The translations under genes were made by a program, and so were the position numbers. From assembly GCF_001293465.1 (NCBI RefSeq), contig NZ_JSYZ01000054.1:1-55383 (forward strand): a stretch of 55,383 nucleotides of DNA, given 5' to 3'. Under the pieces are notes generated by a model. That model was not told the DNA's origin and made no database searches. It saw nothing but the letters and a program-made list of their open reading frames with translations. The DNA comes from Pseudomonas asplenii. GTDB lineage: Bacteria; Pseudomonadota; Gammaproteobacteria; Pseudomonadales; Pseudomonadaceae. Positions 6,980 through 14,823 of this stretch are shown here, in pieces; the stretch's first letter is position 1, and every line of letters starts with the position of its first letter.

Positions 6980-7231
6980 TTATGCGTCGCAATACTCTCG
7001 CCAGCCGATCCTGACCTGGTCCGCCCCCAGGGTTTCTACTCTGATGCCGGCGGTTTCACTGATTTCTTCCAGCAGGCGCTGCCAGTCTTCCGGGTTTTCG
7101 TGTGCAAGTCGGGCAACGGTCACTGCCTGGACTTTCTGGACCTTGGGTGAGGCGATCAGGGATTGCAGGCGCCGTCCCACTGATTCGTAGGAGGAGAGCG
7201 GTTTGCTGGTGGTAAACGCAAGGTGCGGCAT
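6980..7231 (-). CDS. DUF1654 family protein
   Basis: An 83-residue protein with the DUF1654 pattern SYESVGRRLQSLIASPKVQK and ENPEDWQRLLEEISETAGI. The family is mostly found in Pseudomonas and its phages; function not established. The start at 7231 follows AAGGAGT; an upstream ATG at 7291 would cross the LexA box. The LexA-type palindrome directly upstream predicts induction during the SOS response. Confidence 0.85.
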   Translation of the reverse strand: MPHLAFTTSKPLSSYESVGRRLQSLIASPKVQKVQAVTVARLAHENPEDWQRLLEEISETAGIRVETLGADQVRIGWREYCDA

Positions 7232-7239
7232 GTGGTACT

Positions 7240-7277
7240 CCTTACCAATACTGTATGAATAAACAGTATTGGTAAGG
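7240..7277 (-). promoter_or_regulatory. LexA box inside a 15-bp perfect inverted repeat
   Basis: The box TACTGTATGAATAAACAGTA (7249-7268) fits the LexA consensus CTG-N10-CAG. The symmetry extends to 15 bases per arm (7240-7254 and 7263-7277) with an 8-base centre, and the distal arm contains part of the ribosome site. It predicts LexA repression of the DUF1654 gene. Confidence 0.8.
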
Positions 7278-7355
7278 CTCGCGCTTGGCAATGGGGCAGG
7301 CTAATTATTTATGCGTTTATGCATATTTAGATCGTAATCTGATCCGCTCAGGCCT

Positions 7356-7379
7356 GAAAAAGCCCGCACTTGGCGGGCT
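7356..7379 (-). terminator. Terminator after the zinc-ribbon membrane protein gene
   Basis: AGCCCGC and GCGGGCT arms with a five-base loop and a following T-rich run on the minus strand, just past the stop at 7394. Confidence 0.8.
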
Positions 7380-7393
7380 GGCGATAATGCCGG

Positions 7394-7969
7394 CTAGTCG
7401 GCGATAGGGGCGTAATTTCCGCTTGTTGAGTCTCTGTAGACGACCTCACAGAACAGCCGCGGTCCATCTCGCAGTATGATCAGCGCCTTCTTTGCCTCTT
7501 CCTTGGTTTCGAAAGGGCCGGCGCCTACTGCAAGGCCTATCATCGGGACGATCGGAAGGCCGGTTGCGCTGATAGCCTCAATTGTCCGCTCCCGTTCGGC
7601 CTCGTCCTTGCAATGCGTTGATGCCACCCAGCCATGCTTCAGCTTTGGCGCTTGGCCCGGCTCGACATCTGAGCCGCAGTGCTTACATTTTATGGCTGCG
7701 AATTTGATAGGCTCTGCGCACAGTGGGCAGGGGCGAGCATCTGTCTCTGTCTGGAGAGCAGAAGGGGCGTTTCTGCCGCCCAGCAGAACCATCAGGAGGC
7801 CAGCGAGCGTTACCATTCCGCCAACAATCGTGTGGATCTGTCGGTCTGCCATTAGCCCCATGTTGTTCACCCGGCCGCCAGCACCAGTTGGCACGGACAC
7901 ATCCATGCCTAGCGCGAAGATCAGCCAGCAGATGCCGGCGATCATCGTGAACGTCCCAAGTCCTTTCAT
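7394..7969 (-). CDS. Membrane protein with zinc ribbon and SPOR-like tail
   Basis: A 191-residue protein with two membrane helices (residues about 5-25 and 48-64), then a zinc ribbon CPLCAEPIKFAAIKCKHCG, then an alpha/beta tail resembling a SPOR repeat (GAGPFETKEEAKKALIILRD). The start at 7969 follows GGGAGGG. It lies between OL and the repressor and is therefore probably expressed in the lysogen. Function unknown; envelope-related exclusion is possible. Confidence 0.7.
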   Translation of the reverse strand: MKGLGTFTMIAGICWLIFALGMDVSVPTGAGGRVNNMGLMADRQIHTIVGGMVTLAGLLMVLLGGRNAPSALQTETDARPCPLCAEPIKFAAIKCKHCGSDVEPGQAPKLKHGWVASTHCKDEAERERTIEAISATGLPIVPMIGLAVGAGPFETKEEAKKALIILRDGPRLFCEVVYRDSTSGNYAPIAD

Positions 7970-8093
7970 TGGATCCCTCCCCATCGTTGACCTAGCACTT
8001 TACCATCTATGGCTATTCGTCACTATTCCATGGCTCGGGCTTTATGCCCTGGGATAAAGTCAATTCACCGACAACAACTGGGAAGGACGATCA

Positions 8094-8252
8094 ATGAGGC
8101 CACCGCAGCGTTTCAATGTGAATGGGTATTGGATAATGCAGGCGAGTGACGGGTGGGAGGTGTCTGATGACGATCGGCGCCTGGCCGGACCATTCGGCAC
8201 CCAGGGCGAGGCAGAGGAGGCCGCCATGAAGCTACCGAGGAAAGGCTGGTAG
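8094..8252 (+). CDS. 52-residue hypothetical protein
   Basis: A small gene with a GGAAGGA ribosome site. It encodes NGYWIMQASDGWEVSDDDRRL followed by a helix, a pattern seen in small phage proteins of about 50 residues. It is divergent from the membrane-protein gene and is followed by a hairpin at 8266-8285. Confidence 0.6.
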   Translation: MRPPQRFNVNGYWIMQASDGWEVSDDDRRLAGPFGTQGEAEEAAMKLPRKGW

Positions 8253-8265
8253 GCCAGAAACAAGA

Positions 8266-8285
8266 AGCCCGGCGCTGGCCGGGCT
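8266..8285. terminator. Bidirectional hairpin terminator
   Basis: AGCCCGGC and GCCGGGCT arms around a GCTG loop lie between two convergent genes. T-rich sequence follows weakly on both sides. Confidence 0.6.
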
Positions 8286-8300
8286 ATTTGATAGTGACGC

Positions 8301-8537
8301 TCACATGCCTGATGCGAAAGGGAAAGGGGTAATTTCAGAAAGCACCTCGAACCCATCCATGGAGGGTGGCACCCTGGCTTTTAGGTGTTTGTAATTTGGG
8401 GAAATGCAGACCTTGATCGCAATAGGTTTACCAGGCCTGAAGAAAGTCCCTATGGATACAGCTCGATCTGATGGCTCGTTCAAAGCTGCAAGAACATGCT
8501 CTGCCGCTATCAGCAGGTCTGCAGGATCTCTAGACAT
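8301..8537 (-). CDS. Small protein coupled to the protease
   Basis: A 78-residue protein whose ATG and GGAGGG ribosome site lie inside the last codons of the protease gene (8-base overlap), so the two are made together. No family recognised. It may be an inhibitor, adaptor or effector of the protease. Confidence 0.65.
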   Translation of the reverse strand: MSRDPADLLIAAEHVLAALNEPSDRAVSIGTFFRPGKPIAIKVCISPNYKHLKARVPPSMDGFEVLSEITPFPFASGM

Positions 8538-9705
8538 TGTGCCCTCCGACTAGGGTGGCTCCTAGTGCTTGCAGAATAGGTCTAATCGGCAAAATTAGCG
8601 ATTTTGCACCCCCAGGAGCTGATGAGTCATTGCCTCCGGCGAACACCAGACCCACCGCTGCTATTGGGCGGCCATGGTCGTCCGCCTGGACAACGAGGGA
8701 GCCAGAATCTCCGGATAACGAAAATTCAGCACCGCTACCGTGAACTGTAAAAACGTTTCCAAACCATATGGTTCCACTGAAGCCATAGCTTTGGGCGGCG
8801 TAGTTTATACCACATGGCCTCAAGCTCCTGCTGACTATCAGACCCTTGGTATGGCGAGTCGTTCTACCAACCTTTTCAACCCTCATGCCTTCGACAGGAT
8901 CAGCTATCGCTAAAGGAGTATCGAAAGCCTCACCTTGCATAGAGGACACTTCTGCTAGGTTCCTTATCAGGAACAGGGCGGCATCAGTGTTTGAGGCGAT
9001 ATCCACATTTCCTACGGATCCGACATGCATTTCCAGAGCGGTCGTGTGGAAGCCAAGCGTGAAGGGGGGTATCCCGGAAGGGCCGACGTCAATTACCCCT
9101 GGGGCAAGGATCGGGGTACCGGGCTGCACGTGGCTGCACAAAGCACTAACGTGGTTATTGGTTAGACCATAGATTTTGCCATCTGGTAGGCGTACGAGGG
9201 CTCCGAGGGTTCCAGCTGATGCGTCGTTACCTGGAGATATCGAAGATCCACAACTGTAATGCAGAGAGTTTGCAGCAGTTTGGTGCAATGAGAATGTTGC
9301 ACCTTGGCTCTTCATATGGTCCTTCCCGACCGTTTCGACCACACCTTGAGGATAGGCAAGCCCTTTTCGATAAATTCCCTGGGGAAGGGACTTCAGATCC
9401 TTCTGGCTGATCTTTCGAGTTGTGTAAATGAAAATCGTGTTTGTCGTTTCGTTATAAGTGATCGAATCGACGCCCTTGTGTCTTAGAATTTGCTCGGCAT
9501 CAACTGAAAGGGGAATCGGCTGCACCACGGCCAGGTATGTGGCATCAACGTCCGCTGGCAGTTGAGGCAGAAGCCCTCGGCCTATAGCCCACCTGGCGAT
9601 GCCGCTGGCAACTTGATGGGTGCTCATGGGTGGGGCGGGAGGCGCAATTCCTGGAGGCGGTGCGGGTGTCAGTCCAGCAGGAATTGGCGGAATTGAGTTG
9701 GGCAT
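8530..9705 (-). CDS. Trypsin-like serine protease in the immunity region
   Basis: A 391-residue protein with a chymotrypsin-fold triad: H185 in LTNNHVSALC, D241 in SNTDAALFLI, and S334 in SGDSGSLVV. The N-terminal 30 residues are a Pro-rich linker without an export signal, so it probably acts in the cytoplasm. It lies between OL and the CI repressor, on the repressor strand, where lambda carries rexAB. This suggests lysogenic expression and a superinfection-exclusion or defence role; that role is inference from position. Confidence 0.8.
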   Translation of the reverse strand: MPNSIPPIPAGLTPAPPPGIAPPAPPMSTHQVASGIARWAIGRGLLPQLPADVDATYLAVVQPIPLSVDAEQILRHKGVDSITYNETTNTIFIYTTRKISQKDLKSLPQGIYRKGLAYPQGVVETVGKDHMKSQGATFSLHQTAANSLHYSCGSSISPGNDASAGTLGALVRLPDGKIYGLTNNHVSALCSHVQPGTPILAPGVIDVGPSGIPPFTLGFHTTALEMHVGSVGNVDIASNTDAALFLIRNLAEVSSMQGEAFDTPLAIADPVEGMRVEKVGRTTRHTKGLIVSRSLRPCGINYAAQSYGFSGTIWFGNVFTVHGSGAEFSLSGDSGSLVVQADDHGRPIAAVGLVFAGGNDSSAPGGAKSLILPIRPILQALGATLVGGHNV

Positions 9706-9923
9706 AGCATCCCCTGAAAAGTAAATTCAGAGGCGACTGTTCGGGGGCCTCCTGCCCCATCTCTAGTTTTTCACCATTAAACTGCATGGTGGAGTCGTGC
9801 TTCTTGCACTTCCGTCTATCAACTTTGCACTAAGCGGATCTAAAAATTCAAGGCCTGGCTAACTGCTGAAACTCGTGGCCTTTCAAGATTTTCTGTTCAG
9901 CCTCGATGCTGTTGCGAATGGCA
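9706..9923. other. Intergenic region between repressor and protease genes
   Basis: About 218 bases with AT-rich patches and no supported gene. It presumably holds the promoter of the protease pair and the end of the repressor transcript. No clear hairpin terminator was found. Confidence 0.4.
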
Positions 9924-10580
9924 TCAGTAAAACTTCTGCAGAGCCTGGACGACCACGCCCACAATCCGGCAGTTCTCGTTGAACGGCTGAATTGGGTACC
10001 CAGGGTTCAGAGGCTTCAGGAACCACTGTCCGCCGTCGCTTACCAGCTTCTTGAACGTCGCCTCGTTGCTGTCTGGCAGCTTGGCCACCACCAGCTTGCC
10101 AGGCAGGACCTCGGCCTCGGTATCTACCAGAATCAGCGTGCCTTCGGTGATGCTCTGGCCGGCCGGCGCCGTCATCGAGTCGCCTTTTACCTTCAGCCAG
10201 AACGCTGGGCCCTTGGAGTCGTATTCGGAATACTCGTAGGTGTCGGAAGTGCCGGCCGGGTAGGGCTCGACCGCCTCGGCCCAGGAGCCGGCGGCAACCC
10301 AACTGACTACCGGGTACCGGAAGGACTTGGTGGGCTGAGCAGCCATGGCGACGTTTGATTCGGACGCCTCTTGCTCATCCCCCTCGCCAATTGCAAGCCA
10401 CTCCGCACGGAAACCGGTCGCTTTTGCCAAGGCGTAAAGATTCTCTGGTCTGAGGCTCTTGCTCTCACCAGTCACCCATTGAGTAACGGCTGAATTTGCC
10501 ACGCCGCAAAGCGAAGCAATTTCCCCCTTTTTTTTGCCGCTGAGCTTGATGGCCCGGGCGATGCGTTCGTGTCTTTCCAT
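9924..10580 (-). CDS. CI-type prophage repressor
   Basis: A 218-residue repressor. The N-terminal XRE helix-turn-helix (GEIASLCGVANSAVTQWVTG, about 19-39) binds the operators. The C-terminal S24 LexA-like domain has cleavage site A97-G98 and catalytic S135 (GDSM) and K167. RecA-stimulated self-cleavage would induce the prophage. It is divergent from cro across the OR cluster. No strong ribosome site precedes the ATG, and an operator half overlaps its leader, which fits autoregulation. Confidence 0.95.
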   Translation of the reverse strand: MERHERIARAIKLSGKKKGEIASLCGVANSAVTQWVTGESKSLRPENLYALAKATGFRAEWLAIGEGDEQEASESNVAMAAQPTKSFRYPVVSWVAAGSWAEAVEPYPAGTSDTYEYSEYDSKGPAFWLKVKGDSMTAPAGQSITEGTLILVDTEAEVLPGKLVVAKLPDSNEATFKKLVSDGGQWFLKPLNPGYPIQPFNENCRIVGVVVQALQKFY

Positions 10581-10590
10581 GGACTCAATA

Positions 10591-10662
10591 TTAAGTTAAC
10601 TGAATTTAAGCATGAAGGAGCTGGAATTCATCGTTGACGCTAAAGATTCAGCATGCTGAAAT
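10591..10662 (+). promoter_or_regulatory. Rightward promoter PR with repressor operators
   Basis: The perfect palindrome TTCAGCATGCTGAA (10647-10660) overlaps a -10 (TGAAAT, 10657-10662) that lies 17 bases after -35 TTGACG (10634-10639). Weaker operator-like sites are at 10627-10640 and 10605-10618, and TTAAGTTAACTGAA is at 10591-10604 next to the repressor start. The arrangement mirrors PL. Confidence 0.75.
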
Positions 10663-10689
10663 TGTGCTAAGCCCGTATGAGGATGCGCA

Positions 10690-10869
10690 ATGAAAACGCG
10701 TGAAGTCGCCGATTTCTTCGGCAGCAAGACGAAGCTGGCGCAGGCCCTTGGTATCCGTCCAAGCGCTGTGACCATGTGGGGGGAGACGATCCCAGAATCC
10801 AGGCAGTACCAAATCCAGGTTCTTTCCAAGGGCAAATTCAAGGCCGCCAGGAAAAGCCAAGCTGCCTGA
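10690..10869 (+). CDS. cro: Cro-like repressor
   Basis: A 59-residue helix-turn-helix protein: VADFFGSKTKLAQALGIRPS then AVTMWGETIPESRQYQI, the typical small Cro pattern. It is the first gene rightward from PR and should antagonise CI by binding the shared operators. The ribosome site is weak (GAGGA). Confidence 0.88.
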   Translation: MKTREVADFFGSKTKLAQALGIRPSAVTMWGETIPESRQYQIQVLSKGKFKAARKSQAA

Positions 10870-10994
10870 TCTGCCTGACCAATCCCCTGCCAATCCATGC
10901 AGCCAGTATCGACCTTACCGGCCTGCGCGGTAAGAAACCTGAAGTCGCTGGAGTTTTATCCAGTGCCAGTGAATGAGAAGAGAGAGACAAGAGC

Positions 10995-11294
10995 ATGGCC
11001 ATAGCCGAGCTGAAGATCCGATTCGACGCGCAGCCCGGCTTGGATGAGCTGGATGCCCTAATTGCCACCCTTGAACAGGTTTTCGCCGACGCTCCGCACC
11101 TTCGCTTGAAGGTCAGCGATCTGCTTTTCACCGGCAGCGATCACCGCTTCAAACCCGGCCTTGTCGACTTGGTCACGACGCCCGCAGGAGGGGCATTTGG
11201 TCCATCGATCATTCAGCTTCACATCACCGACCGTTTCCGAAAAGTGGTGGCTGCAGCCGTCGCAGATGAGCTTGAGCTCTTGAGTATCGATTAA
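10995..11294 (+). CDS. Possible early protein, overlapped antisense
   Basis: A 99-residue frame in the cro operon, starting MAIAELKIRFDAQPGLDELD. The first 20 codons lie outside the opposing gene and look coding. The ribosome site is only purine-rich. The rest is entirely overlapped by the minus-strand zinc-ribbon gene, so at most one may be the main product. Confidence 0.4.
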   Translation: MAIAELKIRFDAQPGLDELDALIATLEQVFADAPHLRLKVSDLLFTGSDHRFKPGLVDLVTTPAGGAFGPSIIQLHITDRFRKVVAAAVADELELLSID

Positions 11295-11300
11295 AGACAT
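11058..11300 (-). CDS. Zinc-ribbon protein, antisense in the cro operon
   Basis: An 80-residue protein with LICDGCSHHF and KCPSCGRRDQV, a clear CxxC/CxxC zinc ribbon, then a coiled helix (IAAGEKQIADLQAKVRSV). A strong GGAGGG site precedes the ATG. It is transcribed against the early rightward operon, so it may be expressed in the lysogen. It competes with the plus-strand frame at 10995-11294. Confidence 0.55.
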   Translation of the reverse strand: MSLIDTQELKLICDGCSHHFSETVGDVKLNDRWTKCPSCGRRDQVDKAGFEAVIAAGEKQIADLQAKVRSVGENLFKGGN

Positions 11301-11390
11301 GTCCGCCCTCCGATGGCCCTCTGGTGTGGAAATCGGAAGCTACCACGGATGCGCTGGACACCTACAAGCCTTGAATTTCAGGCACAAAAA

Positions 11391-11410
11391 AGCCACCGGC
11401 GAGGGTGGCT
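11391..11410 (-). terminator. Hairpin ahead of the Rha gene
   Basis: AGCCACC and GGTGGCT arms; six T residues follow on the minus strand. It would stop leftward transcription before the antisense zinc-ribbon gene, or act as an attenuator stem. Confidence 0.55.
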
Positions 11411-11437
11411 CATTTGCAAAACTAGAGAGTCACCATT

Positions 11438-12232
11438 ATGCATAACCCAATCGCTCCATTCAACACGCTCGCAGAGCCCGCGCCACGAAACGGCACATCC
11501 CAAAACGTGGCGCGCACGATGTCGTCGGTGGAGATCGCCGAACTGACCGGGAAGCTGCACAAGAACGTGCTGGCCGACATCCGCTCGATGCTGGCGGATC
11601 TCGAAATCGACTCGGCTGATTTTTCAGCCCAGTACAGGGATGGCACCGGACGCAACCTGCCGTGCTTCCATCTCGACCGGGAGATGACCGACACGCTGCT
11701 CACCGGGTACAGCGCAAAGATGCGCCTGGCGGTGGTGCGTCGCTGGCGAGAGCTGGAAGCCCAGGTCTCCAAGCCGCGAGAGCTGTCCCGCATGGATTTG
11801 ATCCAGTTGGCCTTCGAGGCCGAGCAGGCTCGCCTGCAACTGACCGTCCAAGTGCAGGCTCAGGCCACGAAGATCGAGCGCTTGGAGAACCTGTTCAAGG
11901 AGGGCATGACCCACGTGCAGTTCTGCAAGGGACTGAACGGCGTCAACGTGATGCAGGTTGGGCATTTCCTTGAAACTCGCAACTGGCTCTACAACGAGAG
12001 CAGGTCCGGTACCCGCTACCGCGTGGCCGCCTACGCCCGCGATAAGTACATGACTGAGCACCAGGTCGAGGTCGCCCCGCACGGCAAAGAGCCATTTATC
12101 TCCTTCACGCCGATTCTGCTGCGCAAGGGCGCCGTCCGGATGTACGAGCTGTACCTGGCTGGCGAACTGCCCATGAAGAAGAACTGGGATGGGCTGTTCA
12201 CTCATGACAAGGCTGTGCGGGGTGCGGCGTGA
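11438..12232 (+). CDS. Rha-family regulator with KilAC-type C-terminus
   Basis: A 264-residue protein. The N-terminus is a Rha domain (MSSVEIAELTGKLHKNVLAD, CFHLDREMTDTLLTGYS). The central helix EAEQARLQLTVQVQAQATKI is coiled coil. The C-terminus resembles a phage antirepressor/KilA-C DNA-binding domain (GVNVMQVGHFLETRNWLY). Such proteins modulate early phage gene expression and the lysis-lysogeny choice. Confidence 0.85.
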   Translation: MHNPIAPFNTLAEPAPRNGTSQNVARTMSSVEIAELTGKLHKNVLADIRSMLADLEIDSADFSAQYRDGTGRNLPCFHLDREMTDTLLTGYSAKMRLAVVRRWRELEAQVSKPRELSRMDLIQLAFEAEQARLQLTVQVQAQATKIERLENLFKEGMTHVQFCKGLNGVNVMQVGHFLETRNWLYNESRSGTRYRVAAYARDKYMTEHQVEVAPHGKEPFISFTPILLRKGAVRMYELYLAGELPMKKNWDGLFTHDKAVRGAA

Positions 12233-12271
12233 GCATGGATATCGTATTTCGCATGCTGACGGAGGCCTGAC

Positions 12272-13234
12272 ATGCAGTACACCGTCACAATCAACCAGGT
12301 GAAGGCGCTTGAGTGGGGGCTGAACTCTCAGCAGGCCCTGCTGTTCGCCTTTGTCTATGAGTGCCCGAGCTGGGCCAACCCCATCAAGACCGATACCGGC
12401 ATCTACTTCGCCTTGAGCAAGGCCAAGATCGTCGAGGAACTGCCGCTGCTCACCGAGAAGCCGGACACGGCATATCGACTGCTGAAGGCGCTGCGTGATG
12501 CCGGCCTGATTGAGCTTGCCAGCACTTCCAACATCACTTTGGTCCGCCTGACCGGGAAGGCCAAGGAGTGGAACCGCAAGATGGATGGGTCGGAAAAATA
12601 TCCGACCTCTGATGCAGTCGAGGGTCGGAAAAAAATCCGATCCACATCGGAAAAATCTCCGAGCATGGTCGGAAAAAAATCCGAGACAGGGTCGGAAAAA
12701 TCTCCGACAAATCAGGATACCAGTAATCAGGGTACCAATCAGGATACCAGTATCAGTACTGCGCCCCAGGCTGCCGCCAAGGTCGCCGGGCAGGTTGTCC
12801 CGTTCACTCCCCAGCAACCGCGGTGCGCAATCCCCGAGGACATGCCGGGCCCGAAAGACCCCGAGTGCAAGACCTACAAGACCTGGGCGAACTACGCCAT
12901 GGCCTACCGCAAGCGTTACCACGGCGCGTGGCCGGTCTGGAACTCCAAGGTGGCAGGCCAGGTTGGTCAACTGATCGCTCGCCTGGGCGCTGATGTCGCT
13001 CACCACGTCGCGGCGTACTTCCTGACCATCAACGATGCCCGGGTCGTCACGAACATGCACAGCATCGGCGACCTGCTGGCCAAGGCCGAGGCCTACCACA
13101 CTCAGTGGCTGACCAACCGCCAGATGACTGGTACCGCGGCGCGCCAGATCGAGCAGACCCAAACCAACATCAGCGCTGCCGAGCAGGCCCTGGAAGCGCT
13201 CCGAGCCAAGAGGGCCGCCGCCAATGCTGAATGA
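12272..13234 (+). CDS. Phage replication initiator (lambda O-like)
   Basis: A 320-residue protein with an N-terminal winged-helix (GIYFALSKAKIVEELPLLTE, DTAYRLLKALRDAGLIEL) as in phage replisome organisers, a low-complexity Ser/Thr/Lys linker (residues about 105-165) and a helical C-terminus. The linker DNA contains iterons, so origin and initiator coincide as in lambda O. GGAGG precedes the ATG. Confidence 0.8.
   Translation: MQYTVTINQVKALEWGLNSQQALLFAFVYECPSWANPIKTDTGIYFALSKAKIVEELPLLTEKPDTAYRLLKALRDAGLIELASTSNITLVRLTGKAKEWNRKMDGSEKYPTSDAVEGRKKIRSTSEKSPSMVGKKSETGSEKSPTNQDTSNQGTNQDTSISTAPQAAAKVAGQVVPFTPQQPRCAIPEDMPGPKDPECKTYKTWANYAMAYRKRYHGAWPVWNSKVAGQVGQLIARLGADVAHHVAAYFLTINDARVVTNMHSIGDLLAKAEAYHTQWLTNRQMTGTAARQIEQTQTNISAAEQALEALRAKRAAANAE
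12590..12748 (+). repeat. Iterons of the probable replication origin
   Basis: Five 16-base sites of form TCGGAAAAAnnTCCGA or TCGGAAAAAAATCCGA start at 12590, 12625, 12647, 12669 and 12692; the last four are 22-23 bases apart, near two helical turns. Each is a hyphenated palindrome. They are followed by three copies of AATCAGGnTACC at 12710, 12725 and 12737. They lie inside the initiator gene, as in lambdoid origins. Confidence 0.8.
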
Positions 13235-14015
13235 CGTGCAGCAAGACCAATTGCTCCTTTCCCTGTATGCGACTGCGGAGACGATGGGGCAGCAACTCTC
13301 CCAGCCCGCTGCGCTGATGATGGTCGAGGACCTGTGCCAGCACACCGAACAGGCACTTGTCGCCGCACTGCGGGCCTGCCGGATCGAGGGTGGTCGGCTC
13401 ACGACCGCGCTGATCCTGAAGCACGCTCAGGCGGCTGACGGGCGTCCGGGAAAGGACGAAGCCTGGGCGATCGCCATGACCACCCACGACGAATTCGAAA
13501 CCGTTGTGCTGACCGATGAGATCCAACTGGCCCTGGCTGCGGCCAAGCCAGTGCTCGACGCTGGCGACAAGGTCGGCGCCCGGATGGCGTTCATCAGTGC
13601 CTACGAGCGTTTCGTGACCCAGGCCCGGGCGGATGCGAAGCCGGTTGGCTGGCATGTCTCTGTCGGTTTCGACGCAAATCGCCGCGTGCAGGCGATCACC
13701 CGCGCCGTGCAGATGCAACGGATCCCGCAGGAGCACGGGCAGAAGTACCTGGCAGACCTGAACATTGCGCCCGTCACTGAAGATGGCCGGGCCATCGCCG
13801 GCCTGCTGACTGGGACTGTCACCCGGCCCGCGGCGAATCTCCGGGAGAAGCTGGCAAAGGTGAAGGCGTCGATGCAGGAAATGCGTCAGGCAAGCGCCGA
13901 GAAGAAACTCGAAATGCAGATCGCTGCGGCCAACGACCTGGCCGGCCGCCGGGCGATGTTGATCAAGCAGGCCCAGGGCCTGGAGCAGAAACACGACACT
14001 CAGGAGGCCCACTGA
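13224..14015 (+). CDS. Replication-region protein of unknown function
   Basis: A 263-residue, mainly helical protein that overlaps the initiator end by 11 bases. It is rich in Ala, Gln and Lys with a C-terminal coiled-coil (LREKLAKVKASMQEMRQ). Its position fits a helicase loader (lambda P) substitute, but no AAA motif is present. I do not recognise the family. Confidence 0.65.
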   Translation: MLNDVQQDQLLLSLYATAETMGQQLSQPAALMMVEDLCQHTEQALVAALRACRIEGGRLTTALILKHAQAADGRPGKDEAWAIAMTTHDEFETVVLTDEIQLALAAAKPVLDAGDKVGARMAFISAYERFVTQARADAKPVGWHVSVGFDANRRVQAITRAVQMQRIPQEHGQKYLADLNIAPVTEDGRAIAGLLTGTVTRPAANLREKLAKVKASMQEMRQASAEKKLEMQIAAANDLAGRRAMLIKQAQGLEQKHDTQEAH

Positions 14016-14356
14016 TGGACACCAACAAGATGCGCGAGCAGTTCGAGGCAGCGTTCATCGCTCAGCAGGTTGAAGCTTTTGGCGAATACTCCCGTGGCGG
14101 TGCCATCTACAGGCTCAAGCGCAACGGCGATTTCGACAAACCGCCTACGGCTTACGATCTACAGCGCCGCGAACAGGGTATGTACGACGAATATTGGATC
14201 GAAATGCTGTGGTGGGCCTGGCGGGCCAGTCGCGAGGCCGTGGTGGTGGAGCTTCCTGATGTGCTGGAAATCGGTGGTCCGCTCGGTATTCGCTATTTCA
14301 CCGAGCGTGAGGTCCATAGCGCGATCGCGGCCCAGGGCCTGAAGGTGGCGCAATGA
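14015..14356 (+). CDS. Hypothetical early protein
   Basis: A 113-residue acidic and aromatic protein (YDEYWIEMLWWAWRASREA) starting at TGATG overlap after AGGAGG. Similar short phage proteins with a WxAWxASR-like segment are common in early regions; function unknown. Confidence 0.65.
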   Translation: MDTNKMREQFEAAFIAQQVEAFGEYSRGGAIYRLKRNGDFDKPPTAYDLQRREQGMYDEYWIEMLWWAWRASREAVVVELPDVLEIGGPLGIRYFTEREVHSAIAAQGLKVAQ

Positions 14357-14823
14357 CCGACAAGATCAGCGTCAACTGTCAGGCCAAGCTCTCCGAGGCC
14401 ATCACACGGCTCAGCACCATGTTTCGCGACAAGAAGTTCGTCGTTGTGTCGCTGCGCCCCGGCAAGGACCGCACCCTGGACCAGAATGCCCTGTGGTTCG
14501 CCTTCTACAAGCGCATTGCAGAGATGACCCAGATCGGCGACGCCTCGGACGCCCGCAAGTACTGCAAACTGCACCACGGCGTACAGATCCTGCTGAACGA
14601 AGACCAGGACTTCCAGGCTTCTTGGTACCGCGTCATGCGGCACCTGTCCTACGAGGAAAAGCTGGACCTGATGGGAGATTGCAGGCTGTTTGGCCCGGAC
14701 GGCATGCCGGTCACCAGCCTTTTCAATCGCGCCCAGGGCATTGCCTACACCGACCGCATCATTGCTGACTTCACCAAGCAAGGCGTGTTCTTCGGCGACC
14801 TGATCGGCGAGGCGGCGGCATGA
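14353..14823 (+). CDS. ninB: NinB-like recombination protein
   Basis: A 156-residue protein. The segment VVVSLRPGKDRTLDQNALWF resembles the NinB/Orf hallmark (R-[ST]-L-x-Q-N-x-x-W), and it is followed by the ninG-like gene, as in lambdoid nin regions. NinB/Orf is a single-strand-binding recombination mediator. The assignment rests on one motif plus order. Confidence 0.65.
   Translation: MTDKISVNCQAKLSEAITRLSTMFRDKKFVVVSLRPGKDRTLDQNALWFAFYKRIAEMTQIGDASDARKYCKLHHGVQILLNEDQDFQASWYRVMRHLSYEEKLDLMGDCRLFGPDGMPVTSLFNRAQGIAYTDRIIADFTKQGVFFGDLIGEAAA

Noticed and set aside
12585..12760. CRISPR-like spaced repeats
   Set aside because: The repeats are palindromic, 16 bases, lie within a gene and have 6-19 base gaps, so they are origin iterons; no CRISPR array was seen anywhere.
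11624..13402. 592-codon minus-strand open frame
   Set aside because: Antisense to the Rha and initiator genes, with no recognisable domain; a shadow of GC-rich coding.
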